A program made the translations under genes and the position numbers. Positions 41,423 through 52,170 of a stretch of 64,000 nt of DNA are shown piece after piece. Each line of letters opens with the position of its first letter. The stretch's first letter is position 1. The DNA comes from Eutreptiella sp. 'Long Island Sound 2002' (taxonomy: Eukaryota > Euglenozoa > Euglenophyceae > Eutreptiales > Eutreptiaceae). Where the stretch lies: assembly GCA_964036045.1 (NCBI GenBank), contig OZ038392.1, forward strand, positions 19,110,612 to 19,174,611. Direction: 5' to 3'. The notes under the pieces were generated by a model that did no database searches, had not been told where the DNA came from, and saw only the letters and a program-made list of their open reading frames with translations.

Positions 41423-42855
41423 ATGCGCCATGATTCGTGCCAAAAGCAACACACATCGCGCAACCCCCCTATTCCCGTTCCTCTGCACTGAAAACTTTGT
41501 CTCCCGCTTAGGCGGGGACACCCAAAAGTGGACCGGGGGCATTTTGGTGCACCCCGCGACCCCCTCAAACAGAGTGCCGAGGTGGGTACATATGTACTCC
41601 ACCTCGGCATACCCGGCACCACCCGTCTCACACACGCGCGTGCGCATTGTGCCGTCCGGGTGGGACTCAAAAAACAGGGCATACAGGTGCCCCACACCCG
41701 GAGCGCCACGGGGGGCACCCAACCGCCGGAGGGTCAGGGGGTGGCGCCGGTCCACCCACCTCCCTGAGATGTAATACACATCCGGGACCTCTCGGAGCGT
41801 GCCATGGCTCGCACTCTCCACCAACTCCTTCTTCCCCCCATACTTGTACGCCAGCTGAGGCTTCTGGTGTACGGCACCGTTGGCGGGAGGTTTGGGAGGG
41901 GCATCCATGGCGGGAGCGTGCTTGGGGGCTGGCTTTGGGGGGGGGAAGGCATCTACCTCAATACTCAACTGCGGTCCAATGTCCACCGGGGCCTTCCGCT
42001 CCTCTTCTTTCTCCTCCCCCCCCTCCTCCTCTTCGGTCTCCTCCACCTCCTCCTCTTCGGCCTCCTCCACCTCCTCCTCTTCGGCCTCTTCTCCCTCCTC
42101 CTCTTCGGCCCCCTCCACCCCCTCCCCCCCAACAAAAACATTGTCCCCCTGGAAATACCGCAGGCGCTCCTCGTAGTTGGCGACGTTGTCGGGCGACCAC
42201 TCACAGAGGCGGAGATGTTCCCCCCTTTGGTACACATCCTCCGCGTGTTGGTGCGCCGGCACCCTCGGGTCCCCAAAGTCCCCCTTGTCCCAAAACATTT
42301 TGCGCAGCGCCCGGCCCAATGGGTGCGCAAGGGGCAGGAGGAGCTCGCAGGGCATCTCCCACTCCTCCTCCTCGTTTGCCCATGCGGACAAACCCCGCTC
42401 TTCTCTGTTCTCCGCGACCTTGACGGTCGCGAAGTCAGAAATCCCGAAAAAAAAAGTTTCGGGTTGGCCCCCCTCCCCCACCCCCGGAACATTGCGGAAT
42501 GTTCCTCCCTCTTTTTGGTGTTCTTTTTGGCGTCACAAAAAGAACTAATGGTGACTTGAGGGCAACACCATTCCCCCATGAAGATATTGCCCTCCTCGTC
42601 ACCCACAACCACTGCTGGGGGGTCCCATGTGGGGGGCAATGCGCCACCCTCGCGAACCCCGCGGCGCCACCTCGCGAAGGGGGGTCCCTGGCAGACCCGG
42701 CGCACGATGTACGTGTCGCGCGGGCCTGTGCTTTGGGGCCGGGGAACCATGGCCTGCATAAGCTTGACGTTGGCGTCGAAGGTCTCCCCCACACTGAACC
42801 GCACGAGCTCGCGGTCCTTGGGGTCGGCGATGGCCAGCACCTCGTCCTTCTGCAT
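41423..42855 (-). pseudogene. 5' part of the unrecognised gene split by Gypsy-D
   Basis: Two frame segments. From ATG 42855 (MQKDEVLAIADPKDREL) the frame runs to a T9 run at 42455-42447 (element strand). A -1 shift there, at a perfect T TTT TTT heptamer, enters the 42481-41423 frame. Features are a folded N-terminal part, a highly acidic Glu run (about 42130-41990), a Pro/Lys segment (PPPKPAPKHAPAMDAPPKPP), and a second folded part with PDVYYISGRWVDRRHP and VHFWVSPP. A TTTTTGCAG acceptor-like site 5' of the ATG hints at a leader intron. It converges on the MULE transposase gene. The function is not recognised; it could be the second gene of the MULE or a host gene. Confidence 0.6.
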
Positions 42856-42903
42856 GGTGCTGACCAATGCTGCAAAAAGGATACATGCAGTAAAGTGTGC
42901 CAA

Positions 42904-43476
42904 CGACAAGAGGCGCGCTCCCGAACCCCACTCCAAGGTTGTGTCACCTAACCCAAACAACACCCAAACACGCTTCTATATACATATGGGCCCGTAATCG
43001 GCCATTGCTAAGGCCTCAAAGACGAGAGGCGCGCTCCCAAACCCCACTCCAAGGTTGTGTCACCTAACCCAAACAACACCCAAACAGGCTTCTATACACA
43101 TATGGGCCCGTAATGGGCCATTGCTAAGGCCTCAAAGACGAGAGGCGCGCTCCCGAACCCAACGCCAAGGTTGTGTCACTTAACCCAAACAACACCCAAA
43201 CACGCTTCTATACACATATGGGCCCGTAATGGGCCATTGCTAAGGCCTCAAAAACGAGAGGCGCGCTCCCAAACCCCACTCCAAGCTTGTGTCACCTAAC
43301 CCAAACAAAACCCAAACACGCTTCTATGCACATATGGGCCCGTAATGGGCCATTGCTAACGCCTCAAAGACGAGAGGCGCGCTCCCAAACCCCACTCCAA
43401 GCTTGTGTCACCTAACCCAAACAAAACCCAAACACGCTTCTATGCACATATGGGCCCGTAATGGGCCAAGAGAGAT
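42904..43476. repeat. tandem array, five units of about 116 bp
   Basis: gaggcgcgctccc recurs at 42910, 43025, 43142, 43258 and 43374. Units contain ggttgtgtcacctaaccc and catatgggcccgtaatggg. The array shares the gaggcgcgctccc and gggcccgtaatg cores with the 145-bp array at 29972-30551 in the same orientation. It ends exactly at the Gypsy-C LTR and lies upstream of the minus-strand gene, where a promoter would be. Confidence 0.85.
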
Positions 43477-43477
43477 G

Positions 43478-46400
43478 TCCTTGATCAATGCTCTAGATGT
43501 TTTGATGAAATCCTGCAGGTTTTGAAGTTGAAAACCCAAACCAAAGCAGCAAGTAGAGCAAGAACAGCATGTGGATTGAATCAATGATTGGTTTTGGAAT
43601 CCAGTGTAACACAGAAGGGCTGCAGATAGACAATGCAGGTATAAACACAAAGATTCAATCACAAATGGATAATACAAATTGGTCTGACTCTTGCCTCCAA
43701 GATAGCATTAGGCACTTCATGTGCACTCTTTTGGGTGACATGGTGCTGGTTAGGAATATGGGGCATAGATGTCAGGCCAACACAGAAAATGACTTGGCCA
43801 AGCAACTGAATTCGGAAACAGTTGAAAAGTAGAACCACAATAAGTGGTAGAAACAATTGAGTATAGGGGTCTTGGGGTGGGAGACCACTAGGCTTAGCCT
43901 CCAAGGCCTAAAGCATGAAATGCCTATTTTATTTCGGTATATCCTCCATGAAGGAAGGTACCTCCGCTCAGTTGAGTGGTAGGGGTGAACTTCATGGGGG
44001 GCTAGGGTTACAACCCTAGTAACTTTGAGAAAGTGTACTTTAGGCTTCAAAAGAGAGATAAAAATACTTAAGTTAGTCTTAGCATCAACAAAAGGGTTTT
44101 AAGGGCGGCTTGGCCTGGATCAAGCCCTCCAAGAAAGACATGGCAGTGACTTTTTCTTACTCCCCCCTGGAGTACTAGTTAGCTAAGCTAGTAGGACCAA
44201 GGAAAAAGGTTCAAATGTCCCAAAATTACCTCAGAAAATGCATTAAACTTACCAAAAACATCCTCATCAGTTCATAGAAGCCTATCACACTGTAGGTACC
44301 CTCGAAAGACAGTGTAATGTACCGTGAATGATGTCCCTTCGATGGGGCATTCCTGAAAAGTCGCCAGCGTGCGACGAAAACTTTTGGAAAAAGTTTGGGG
44401 GTAGTGGGGTTTGAACCCAGGACTCCCTCCCTAGAGCACATATGCTTGCCCACTAGGGTACAGTCGAACGCTCTAATGCGGACGGCGATCGCTGTATAAA
44501 CAGGGTTTCAGTAAACGTCCTGAGCAAGGGCCAGGGTGGAGCAATACTCCCAATGGAGGACACAAACCTCCAGGAGCTGAAAAAAATAGAAAATGTAACC
44601 AACAGGGAGTGATTCCTGCGGTTTAGCGAAAGGGGTTGCGATTTAGCAAGTCAAATGGCCAAAAATTGACGAAATCACGCGAAAAATCGTCATTTTTACA
44701 CATAACTCAAAGTCGTAGACAAGCGCAAAGGAAGCGGACTTAAAAAACAAGGTTGCCCAAGTGTAAACGGCTTTTGAAAAAGAAGGTATGAGCCGTAGTT
44801 TTTAAAGTTCTAAAGGAAATCTTTGCACAGTTGCATCAAAAGTTTTATAAACTTTAGTGAAAAGTATTGAAACTCAACCCACAGCACAGAGCCGGCGGAC
44901 AACCCACCTCTCAGGTATGCCAGTGTCATCTCACACGCATGCATTGCTTTTGTGTTGATTGCTTCGTTAAAACGTTAGGGTTGTCAACGCTGTGTCCGTT
45001 GGGGGTTCGGACGCTCATCTCCTTTGCTCTGGACAGGTCAAAACAGAAATGAAAGGTATGTGATGCGAATGGGGCGCGCAGAGCGCACGTAGGGTTAGAA
45101 TATGCGCTGTGCTCGCGATGCATGTGCCTAATTGAGGCATTCACACGCTGTGACGCTTTCCCTGTACCTCAATTCATCCTTGATTTCTCTTCACAGGTAA
45201 GGTAAGGAAAGGAAAGGGTTTGCTCGTGTGTAGCCGTAGCGTTAAAGTAGGGTTGCTTAAAACGCTTAGGCTTGTTTAAAACTCGCAATAGGGTTGCTTT
45301 GCGTTCGCTTCACTTCGGCATTCACACGATGCATGGTGACTAAGGTAGGTTAGCCCAGGAGGAGCTCACCTTCTGGTTGAGTCAAGGATTATGGTTCCGC
45401 CTCCATTCCCTACATGCGTGCACACGATGCATTAAAGGGTAGGCCACGCAAAATGCGCACGGTAAACCTTGTTTAGGTTACCCAGGGGCTCCTCGGTACG
45501 TTCTTTAAGAGAACCTGAGGAGTCTCTTAACGCTTGCTTGCTTGACAGGGTGTGTTTGAGGACAGTGTCTTTTAGGTCACACTGAGAAGCGTATAATACG
45601 TGGAGTGTGGCATGGTTCCTCAGCCGCAAAAACCCCTTCATTGGCCTCTGTTGTACAGGTGGGAGAGGTTCAGGGTGATTGGTGCACCCAGCAGCTGCCT
45701 TCGGCGGCTATCACATTTTTCTGCCCCAGCTAAACAGGGGCGCTGATCACACAATCAATTGACTGCGCCTCAGCCAGGAGTGGCGTGGGCAGTTCGACTT
45801 CATCGACATCCGCGCTGTGCACGCAACAAGAGCACGCCTTCCCTCCAAGCCCTAGCAGAGAAACGTGTTGTGACATCCCTGTTAGGCCACAGTTGCTTAG
45901 CAGCGCTGTGTTCTCTTGTCTTCTTCACAGGAGGGTCATTAGGACCTGAGACCTCATTGACAGCAGCACCCAGTAGCGTGTGTAGGGGTTAGGGTCAGCA
46001 TGCCTGGCAGGAGTTGAGTGCAGGTGATGAGTGCTCACCCTGCCTTCGAAGGCCGGTGCTGGCGTTAGTGAGTGTAGTGTAGTGGTGTCTCCTGTCCCGC
46101 GTGCTTTTCCTCGTGGGCAGGGGAGTGCGTTAGCTTTTGGCCCTTAGCAAAAATGGGCGTTTTGTATGCCCTTAGCACACTTGGCCACCCCTCCCCTCTA
46201 GTAGGTAGGGCTTTTGCCGTCTTCCCCCAAGGAAGGCCGCCAGCACAGAAATTGGGCGCCATAGGAGTGGTAATAGTACCTGATTAGGACCTTCGGTCCG
46301 ACGTCAGCGAAGCGCGGTCTCCGGGAGCCACGCCCGGGAGAGAAGTGAGACACACACAGACATACGTAGCACACATAGGGGTATGGTAAACCCTGTAAGG

Positions 46401-46505
46401 AAGGGTAGAGCCCCATGGGTCTGGACCAGTCAGGGGTCCTAACTGTGGGCTCGCTTGTCCCCAAGGAGGAAAGGCACACCTTGCCTCATAACACCTTGCT
46501 TGTCA
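43478..46505 (-). repeat. Gypsy-C 3' LTR
   Basis: On the element strand it begins TGACAAGC after a purine tract and runs about 3.03 kb to the edge of the 116-bp array. From 46404 leftward it is the inverse of 22582-25500. It contains the tRNA-like block described at 24484. No gene was seen. Confidence 0.75.
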
Positions 46506-46515
46506 TTCCCCCCTG
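46506..46515 (-). promoter_or_regulatory. polypurine tract of Gypsy-C
   Basis: The element strand reads CAGGGGGGAA directly before TGACAAGC, the inferred LTR start. Confidence 0.65.
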
Positions 46516-46799
46516 GTGTAGTAAGCCACCGTTCTTCGTTGGCTCCCCAAGGTCATTACATGAGAGCAGTCCCCATGCAACACATGGTCAACAAGGCATA
46601 CACTCGCTGGGTGGCTGCAATCCTGATAAGCGGCCACCTGGCTCACGCTGGAAACCATAGGCATGGGTCTGCAGGGCACAGACAGGGTCAGTGCAGTGCT
46701 CAGTAAGCACCTGTCAGTAGACGGACACAGGGAAATTAGTTTCGCTTTTTACGCTGGGACATAGTCTCAGCACGGGTTAGGAGCTGCCCCTCGTTGTTC

Positions 46800-48188
46800 T
46801 CAACGGGGTAGGTGCGGAATATTGGGTTTGATACTCCCATCTGGTTGTATGAAGGCTGACATAGTTTCCCAGGTCGCCTCAGATAACCCATAGCCATCCC
46901 ACATGGTTAGGAATTTCCAGCCCTGTTTATACGCGTGGCGAGCAATACCTGCAACCACGGAGTAAACATCGACTGCCATCTCATCGGCAGTCATCTCTTC
47001 GAGTTTGTCTGCCTCCTCTGGACTGGCGGCGTTCTCTAGGTCCATACGCTCGACCTTACTGTCGCTGAGGCGCCACTCATCCCAAGACAAATCGTCAGGG
47101 GAGTGATAGTGCCTCAACTGTTTAGGTGCACACAGCAGTTCACCACCTAGACGTGGACTGCACCTGACATGGATCCTGGATCCATCTATCCTGATGATAC
47201 GATAGGGTCCAAAGTAAGGGTCCTGTAGGCAGTTACGTGGCCAGGAGGGTAGGCGTGAATGGTGTACCAAAACAAGGTCACCAACCTTGAAGCTGGGTGG
47301 TCGCCGTAGGCGGTTTCGTCGGCTCAGTTCACGGTCACGAATGTGTCTCAGGTTAGTCCCAGCCTGGTTAGCCAGAGACTGCTTGTGTTCCAGCCAATCT
47401 CCCACAGGGCTCTTGAAGTCCTCAGGAAAGGGGGTTTTGAAGAGCCAAGCAGGACGTCCTCCATGGAACAGTTCGTGCGGGGTGAAACCCGTAGAGGAAC
47501 TCCGCTGTGAGTTCATGGTCAACACTGCGCAGGGCACTAGGCGCACCCAGTCCTTGGTACGCTCCTGTTTCATCAGGATTCTTAAGTTTTCCTCCACCGC
47601 ACGGTTCTGTCTCTCACAGAGAGGGTTAGACGTGTGGGTATAGGGCACACCTGTGGTTACCTCCACATTGAGGGCGTTTAGCACTCGTTTGTACCACCCA
47701 GTGTCACTGCGGATGCGTACATCCTCATCAGAGTGCACCTGCCTAGGTGCTCCATAGGGTTCGAACCATTGTTCGACCAACATTTCCACAGTCTGCTCAC
47801 CTGTGATTTTCTTATTGCAAGGGAACACACGGGTGAAGCGAGATAGGCCACAGGTGACCACTAGGCAACTATCATAGCCGCCGAAGCGTGGTAGGCCGTG
47901 GATGAAATCCACGTAGAGAAGAGAGTTAGCACAATAGGGTATGGGTAAGCTGGAGATCAGGCCCCTATCCCTACTGTCGCTCTACTTGCTGGCATGACAG
48001 CCACAAGCATCCACAATGGTCTGCATACGCGACCTCAGTTCAGTCAGGGTTAGACTAGAGTAGAAACACTCACGGAAGAAGTCCACTGAGGGATTAGCGC
48101 CAGTGTGACCAGAACTGAGATGGGACCACTGTAGGCACCCATCCAGTCGTGCCTCAGGCACCACAATTCGGTCCTCGTAGAAGAGGTA
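46800..48188 (-). pseudogene. Gypsy-C integrase and chromodomain
   Basis: Related to Gypsy-B throughout. The frame matches the RT ORF but is cut by TAG at 48189-48191 and TAG at 47982-47984. 48164-47982 carries the zinc-binding region, where the third Cys of the Gypsy-B CPCRSC block is Ser (CGCHAS). 47912-46800 carries the catalytic core (VDF, then HSDEDVRIRSDTG, then SNPLCERQ), the C-terminal fold (DPYFGPYRIIRIDGSRI) and a chromodomain (FLTMWDGYGLSEATWE). It aligns to Gypsy-B with the stops opposite Ser and Pro codons. It is inactive unless UAG is read through. Confidence 0.85.
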
Positions 48189-50006
48189 CTAATTTTTTTT
48201 ATACCACTGGTGCCCGTCAATGACACGGGGTTCGAGACCAGTGCTGAGGGTTTGGAGAATTTTTTTGTACTCTGACTGATAGTCGGTTAGACTCCAACCC
48301 TCCAGGATTCCAGCAGTGCGCATGGACAGGTCAAGCTGGACATCCATACGCTGAAAAGCCTCTCTGGCGAGCGCCTCAGAGCTCTCACCTATAAGCGCAT
48401 CGAAGTTGTTGCGCGATATGTAGTCAGACAATTCATTCTTTATCCCGGGGATATGATGCACTGTCAGCCTGAACTGGCTCAGGTAAGTCCACCACGGCTT
48501 CAGCTTTGCTTTCTCTGGCGGTGGGCCCTTCTGATAAGACTTCACAGGCTCCTGGTCACACAGCCAGACAATAGGGTTAGATCCCAGGAGTCGGGATTGT
48601 GACGAAAGCACCAACATACCGGCCAGGAGTTCCTGGTCATAGGTGCTGTAATTGGAACACGCTTGGTTCCATTTCCAATTCCAGTGTCCCAGTGGCACCA
48701 GTCGCCACTCACTGGTAGGATAGTCATGTTTCAATGAACCATCACGGTTCAGTCCACTAGTACGATAATGGCAGTGGGTTAGTTCAGCGGGGTTAAGCTC
48801 CTGCCATTGGTGGATCGTACCACCCCCCCCTACATCACTGGTATCAGTGATCAGGACTATCTCGCCCTCAGGGCGGGGTACTCCCAGGCAGTTGGAGGAG
48901 GTAATCTTCTTCTTCAACTCCTGGAAACACTCTTCCTCTCTGGCGGTCCACCTCCAGGGAGTAGTTTTCTTGATTAGGTCAGTAAGGGGGGCAGAGGAGT
49001 AAGTAAAATTGTGGATGTGACGCCGATAGAAATTACAGGCGCCCACAAAACTCCTCACATCGTGTAGACCCTTCTTAGGGTCATCGCAAATCTGCATGTC
49101 CTGTAGGGGCTGCATCTTAGACGCGGCTGGTTTCCACCAACCATACCCCACGTCAAAACTCAAGTATTCCATCTCCTCTTTCATAAACTCACATTTTTCG
49201 AGTTTGATTCGGAGATGGTTTTCTTGATAGACAATGAAAAATTCACGGAGGAGAAGGACATGGTCCTCTTGGGTATTAGTACCCAAACTCACGTCGTCGA
49301 TGTGAGCCTCCATTTCTGCACCCCGAGAAATCAACTCCTGTACTAGAGGTCTGCGCCTCAGTATGTACAAAATTTTGTTCATTAGCTCCTGGAAGAGCGC
49401 TGGGGCATTAGCCACCCTGAAAGGCATAACCTTCCACTTAAAGACACGACCCTTAGGGGTTATAAAGGCCAACAGCTCCTGAGCTGCGGCGGTTAGGTCC
49501 ACCTGCCAGAAACCAGAGCGTTTGTCCATTTTGGTCTTGTACCTGCATTTGGCAATATGCTCCAGGGTATTTTCCATGTTAGGAATACTTCCTGAGTGGT
49601 TCTGGGTTTTCTTGTTGACCTCACCATAGTCTACAACCAGTCGTAGGGCAGTCGACCCTGGTTTGGCAACCAGGAAACAGGGACTGCAATGATGGGGGTA
49701 GTCCCCCTGCTTATATTCTTCAACGAGGCCAGCATCAATACATTCCTGGATCTGGCGCTCGATTTCTTCAACCTGTTCCTGTGGAGCGGGATAGGGACGA
49801 CGCCTCACTCGCGTCTTTTCAAATTCTGGTTTCAATTTCAGGTCCATCTGGACCAGTTTTTTACAAGAGAGGGGAGGCAGCAAGGCGCCGAACACCTCCT
49901 CATAGGTTATCAGCAGTTTCTTCAGGCGGGGGTCAAGGTTAAGACTCTCGAGTTTCTGAAGGAAATCCTCCTCAGCATGGAGGTTGCTCTTTCCATGTTC
50001 TTTCTA
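48189..50006 (-). pseudogene. Gypsy-C RT and RNase H
   Basis: Open from TAG 50004-50006 to TAG 48189-48191. RT shows LRLVVDYGEVNKKT, HIDD at 49304-49293 and MPFRVANAPALFQ, where Gypsy-B has MPFGVANAP; loss of that Gly probably impairs the enzyme. RNase H has ITDTSDVGGG in place of VTDASNVGGG. The tail reads HHIPGIKNELSDYISRNN. The first ATG-type start is irrelevant, since the frame is continuous with upstream sequence apart from the TAG. Confidence 0.88.
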
Positions 50007-50690
50007 CTTCTGCCGATCAGCAGTTTCGGCAGGCACAGAACCATCGTCCCACTCAGGGGGACATTGCTGCCCATAGTGCAGAGAATACACTAGCGGTATC
50101 TCAGGATCAGGCAGCGTATAGGAATCATCGTCCTCCTCAGACCAGATGGAGGATTTCCAGGTCTGTCTGAGGTATTGCAGCCGCTCTTGGCGCTCAATAC
50201 CTTCGGCCTTCAGGTACAACAGCCGCCGGAGTTCCTGAGTGTCATGCTCAGACAATGGCATGTTATTAGCAGCAGGCCGCGCCAGAGCATCAGCACTCCG
50301 GGCCACGGCTTCAGCTGTGTGCATAGGCTGCATGTGTAGCACAGGCTTCCCAACAGGGGAAGCGGGTTCAGAGGTTGAGTGGACTCTAGATCTACCTCCT
50401 CTAGCAACAGCTGGGCTAGGAAGGCACTGTGTTTTAGGTCAACACACCTGGGATCAACAGGAGGGATAGTGCTGGCGATCTCAGACAGTTGGTCGTCAGC
50501 ATCCTTTTTTACAGCTGCAGGTTCCAGATAGTCATCGGGAGACTCACACCCTGTAAGTGTGGCAGATAGGTGCTCAGGAGATCGATTTTTGAGATCATAA
50601 AGGGTCAGACCACCATTTTCGGCCATGACCTCTTTCAGTAGCATCTGGTCCAGGTCACACAGGGGTACAGGATTGAGAGATCCATCGACG
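50004..50690 (-). pseudogene. Gypsy-C Pol N-terminal linker, truncated and frameshifted
   Basis: 50644-50210 (MLLKEVMAENGGLTLYDLKN) aligns with the start of the Gypsy-B pol ORF. 50342-50004 continues in another frame, in frame with RT after a TAG. The element is truncated at about 50690: protease, methyltransferase-like module, Gag and leader are absent. Confidence 0.75.
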
Positions 50691-50691
50691 C

Positions 50692-50808
50692 TTCAAAAGC
50701 GAGATAAAAATACTTAAGTTAGTCTTAGCATCAACAAAAGGGTTTCAAGGGGGGCTTGGCCTGGATCAAGCCCTCCAAGAAAGACATGGCAGTGACCTTT
50801 TCTTACTG
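50692..50808 (-). repeat. LTR remnant at the 5' side of Gypsy-C
   Basis: About 117 bp nearly identical to 44045-44165 inside the 3' LTR (gataaaaatacttaagttag). The rest of the 5' LTR, the leader and gag have been lost. Confidence 0.75.
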
Positions 50809-50852
50809 GTCATTGTCACGGCACGGCAAAGAGGATGGGAAAGGCACATACC

Positions 50853-50943
50853 TGACTCCTTACGTTTCGCTTCTTCCTCACGGTCCTTGGCTTCCCGGCG
50901 CTCCTTCATCCTCCGAATGAGCTCCTCCGCACGCTTTCTCCCT
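50853..50943 (-). CDS. candidate host exon, charged coiled-coil
   Basis: 91 bp bounded on the minus strand by a pyrimidine-rich acceptor (ggtttgtttag) and a donor GTATGT. One frame encodes RKRAEELIRRMKERREAK and a further Glu/Lys-rich stretch, typical of a soluble coiled-coil. The next exon on the 3' side would lie beyond Gypsy-C. The product is unidentified and no flanking exon is proven. Confidence 0.4.
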
Positions 50944-52170
50944 AAACAAACCAACCAACAATCCTGTCCAGCGGTTGAACCACCTCGAAAGCCGGTTACA
51001 TTTTAGTGCAATCCATGAGGAAACAAGCTTCTGACAATCAAGTGTAGGCTTGCATGTAATTGTTGTTCACTAAAAAGGGTCCAAAGTCCTAAAGGGAATC
51101 CAAACAAGGCGCAGGGGTGTATGTCACCACACCTAACGAAAAGTTGATGGTTAAGCCGTCCGGTTTCACCAATACAGCCGCCGCCACTGGTGACGCATTC
51201 CCGTGGGGGGCCTGGCCACGGGACGCTGCAGCGGACACGCACAGGCAAGCAGGCAGGCAAAGAACTGCGCTCACAAGGGCATCGTCATGCTCGTGTCATG
51301 TGACAAAGCGTTTCAGGATCCTTGCCACTCTGAAACAAGGGAACAAAAGTATGTACAGCAACACATCAGGATATGTACACATGGGGTGAAGACTGGACGG
51401 GCGTAAGGGCATCACAGGACAATAGACACTCAATCCCAACTCATATCCCAATCCCAGGTCCGTCCCTCTCAGTGGCTGGCAGGGGCGGGGGCTCAAACAC
51501 AACCCATGCCCTACTCAGTCCGGACCCTGAAACCCTGCCAATAGGGGAGGGTGTCCCGCCCAGCCACAGGCGAGTTCCTCGAAATCAAGCAGCTCCAAGG
51601 CCAACCGACAGTGGCTCCCTATGCTCCCTTAACAGCAGGTCCCAACTCCCCTCTGAGCCAGAGATAGGGCCCCGCCATTATCCCCTAAGAGTTGGTAGCT
51701 GAAAACGGGCTGTTTCAGCCCTAACTGATATTAGCTCCGAAAACTCCAAAATTGACCCCTCCTTCGGACCCGCCAGAGGTAGGGACGAGACAACTGACCC
51801 TATGCCTGTCGAGTACAAACTTTATGGAGCCCTCACCCAACCTGGTTCCCGCTGAGGTCCCAGCATCAGGGAACCACGGGTTCATCAAGTGGGGTCATGA
51901 TGCCACAGTCACCAAAAATGGGGTCATTCCCACGGATGATTCGCCCGGCCAGGGCAAGGCCAAAAGCCCACAGGATAGGAGGAAGGACCTAGGACCTATA
52001 TCTGAGTGCACAACTTGGAATTAGGTCCGGACTTCACATGGGCATAGAGATATGGGGCCGCCAATTGACCACACAGGGGGCCGAAATTGGGGTCCCAAAA
52101 GGGGGTCATTTTGGCTGCTCAAAATGAGCAAAAAATCGGGGGTATCCCCAACGGCATATTTCCACGCCGG
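50944..52170. other. low-copy spacer
   Basis: No gene, array or clear repeat was recognised. The right part may belong to the left end of the Gypsy-E LTR, because the comparison copy at 11091 is truncated and cannot define that end. Confidence 0.4.

Noticed and set aside
41647-42423. 258-codon plus-strand Pro-rich ORF
   Set aside because: Mirror of the Glu-rich minus-strand coding sequence (GAG/GAA runs read as CTC/TTC on the other strand and as Pro in another frame).
5707-50006. Nuclear genetic-code reassignment of UAG
   Set aside because: Residues aligned with internal TAGs differ (Trp, Ser, Pro), and at least one ORF (59271-59273) seems to end in TAG. Leaky read-through or ordinary decay fits better.
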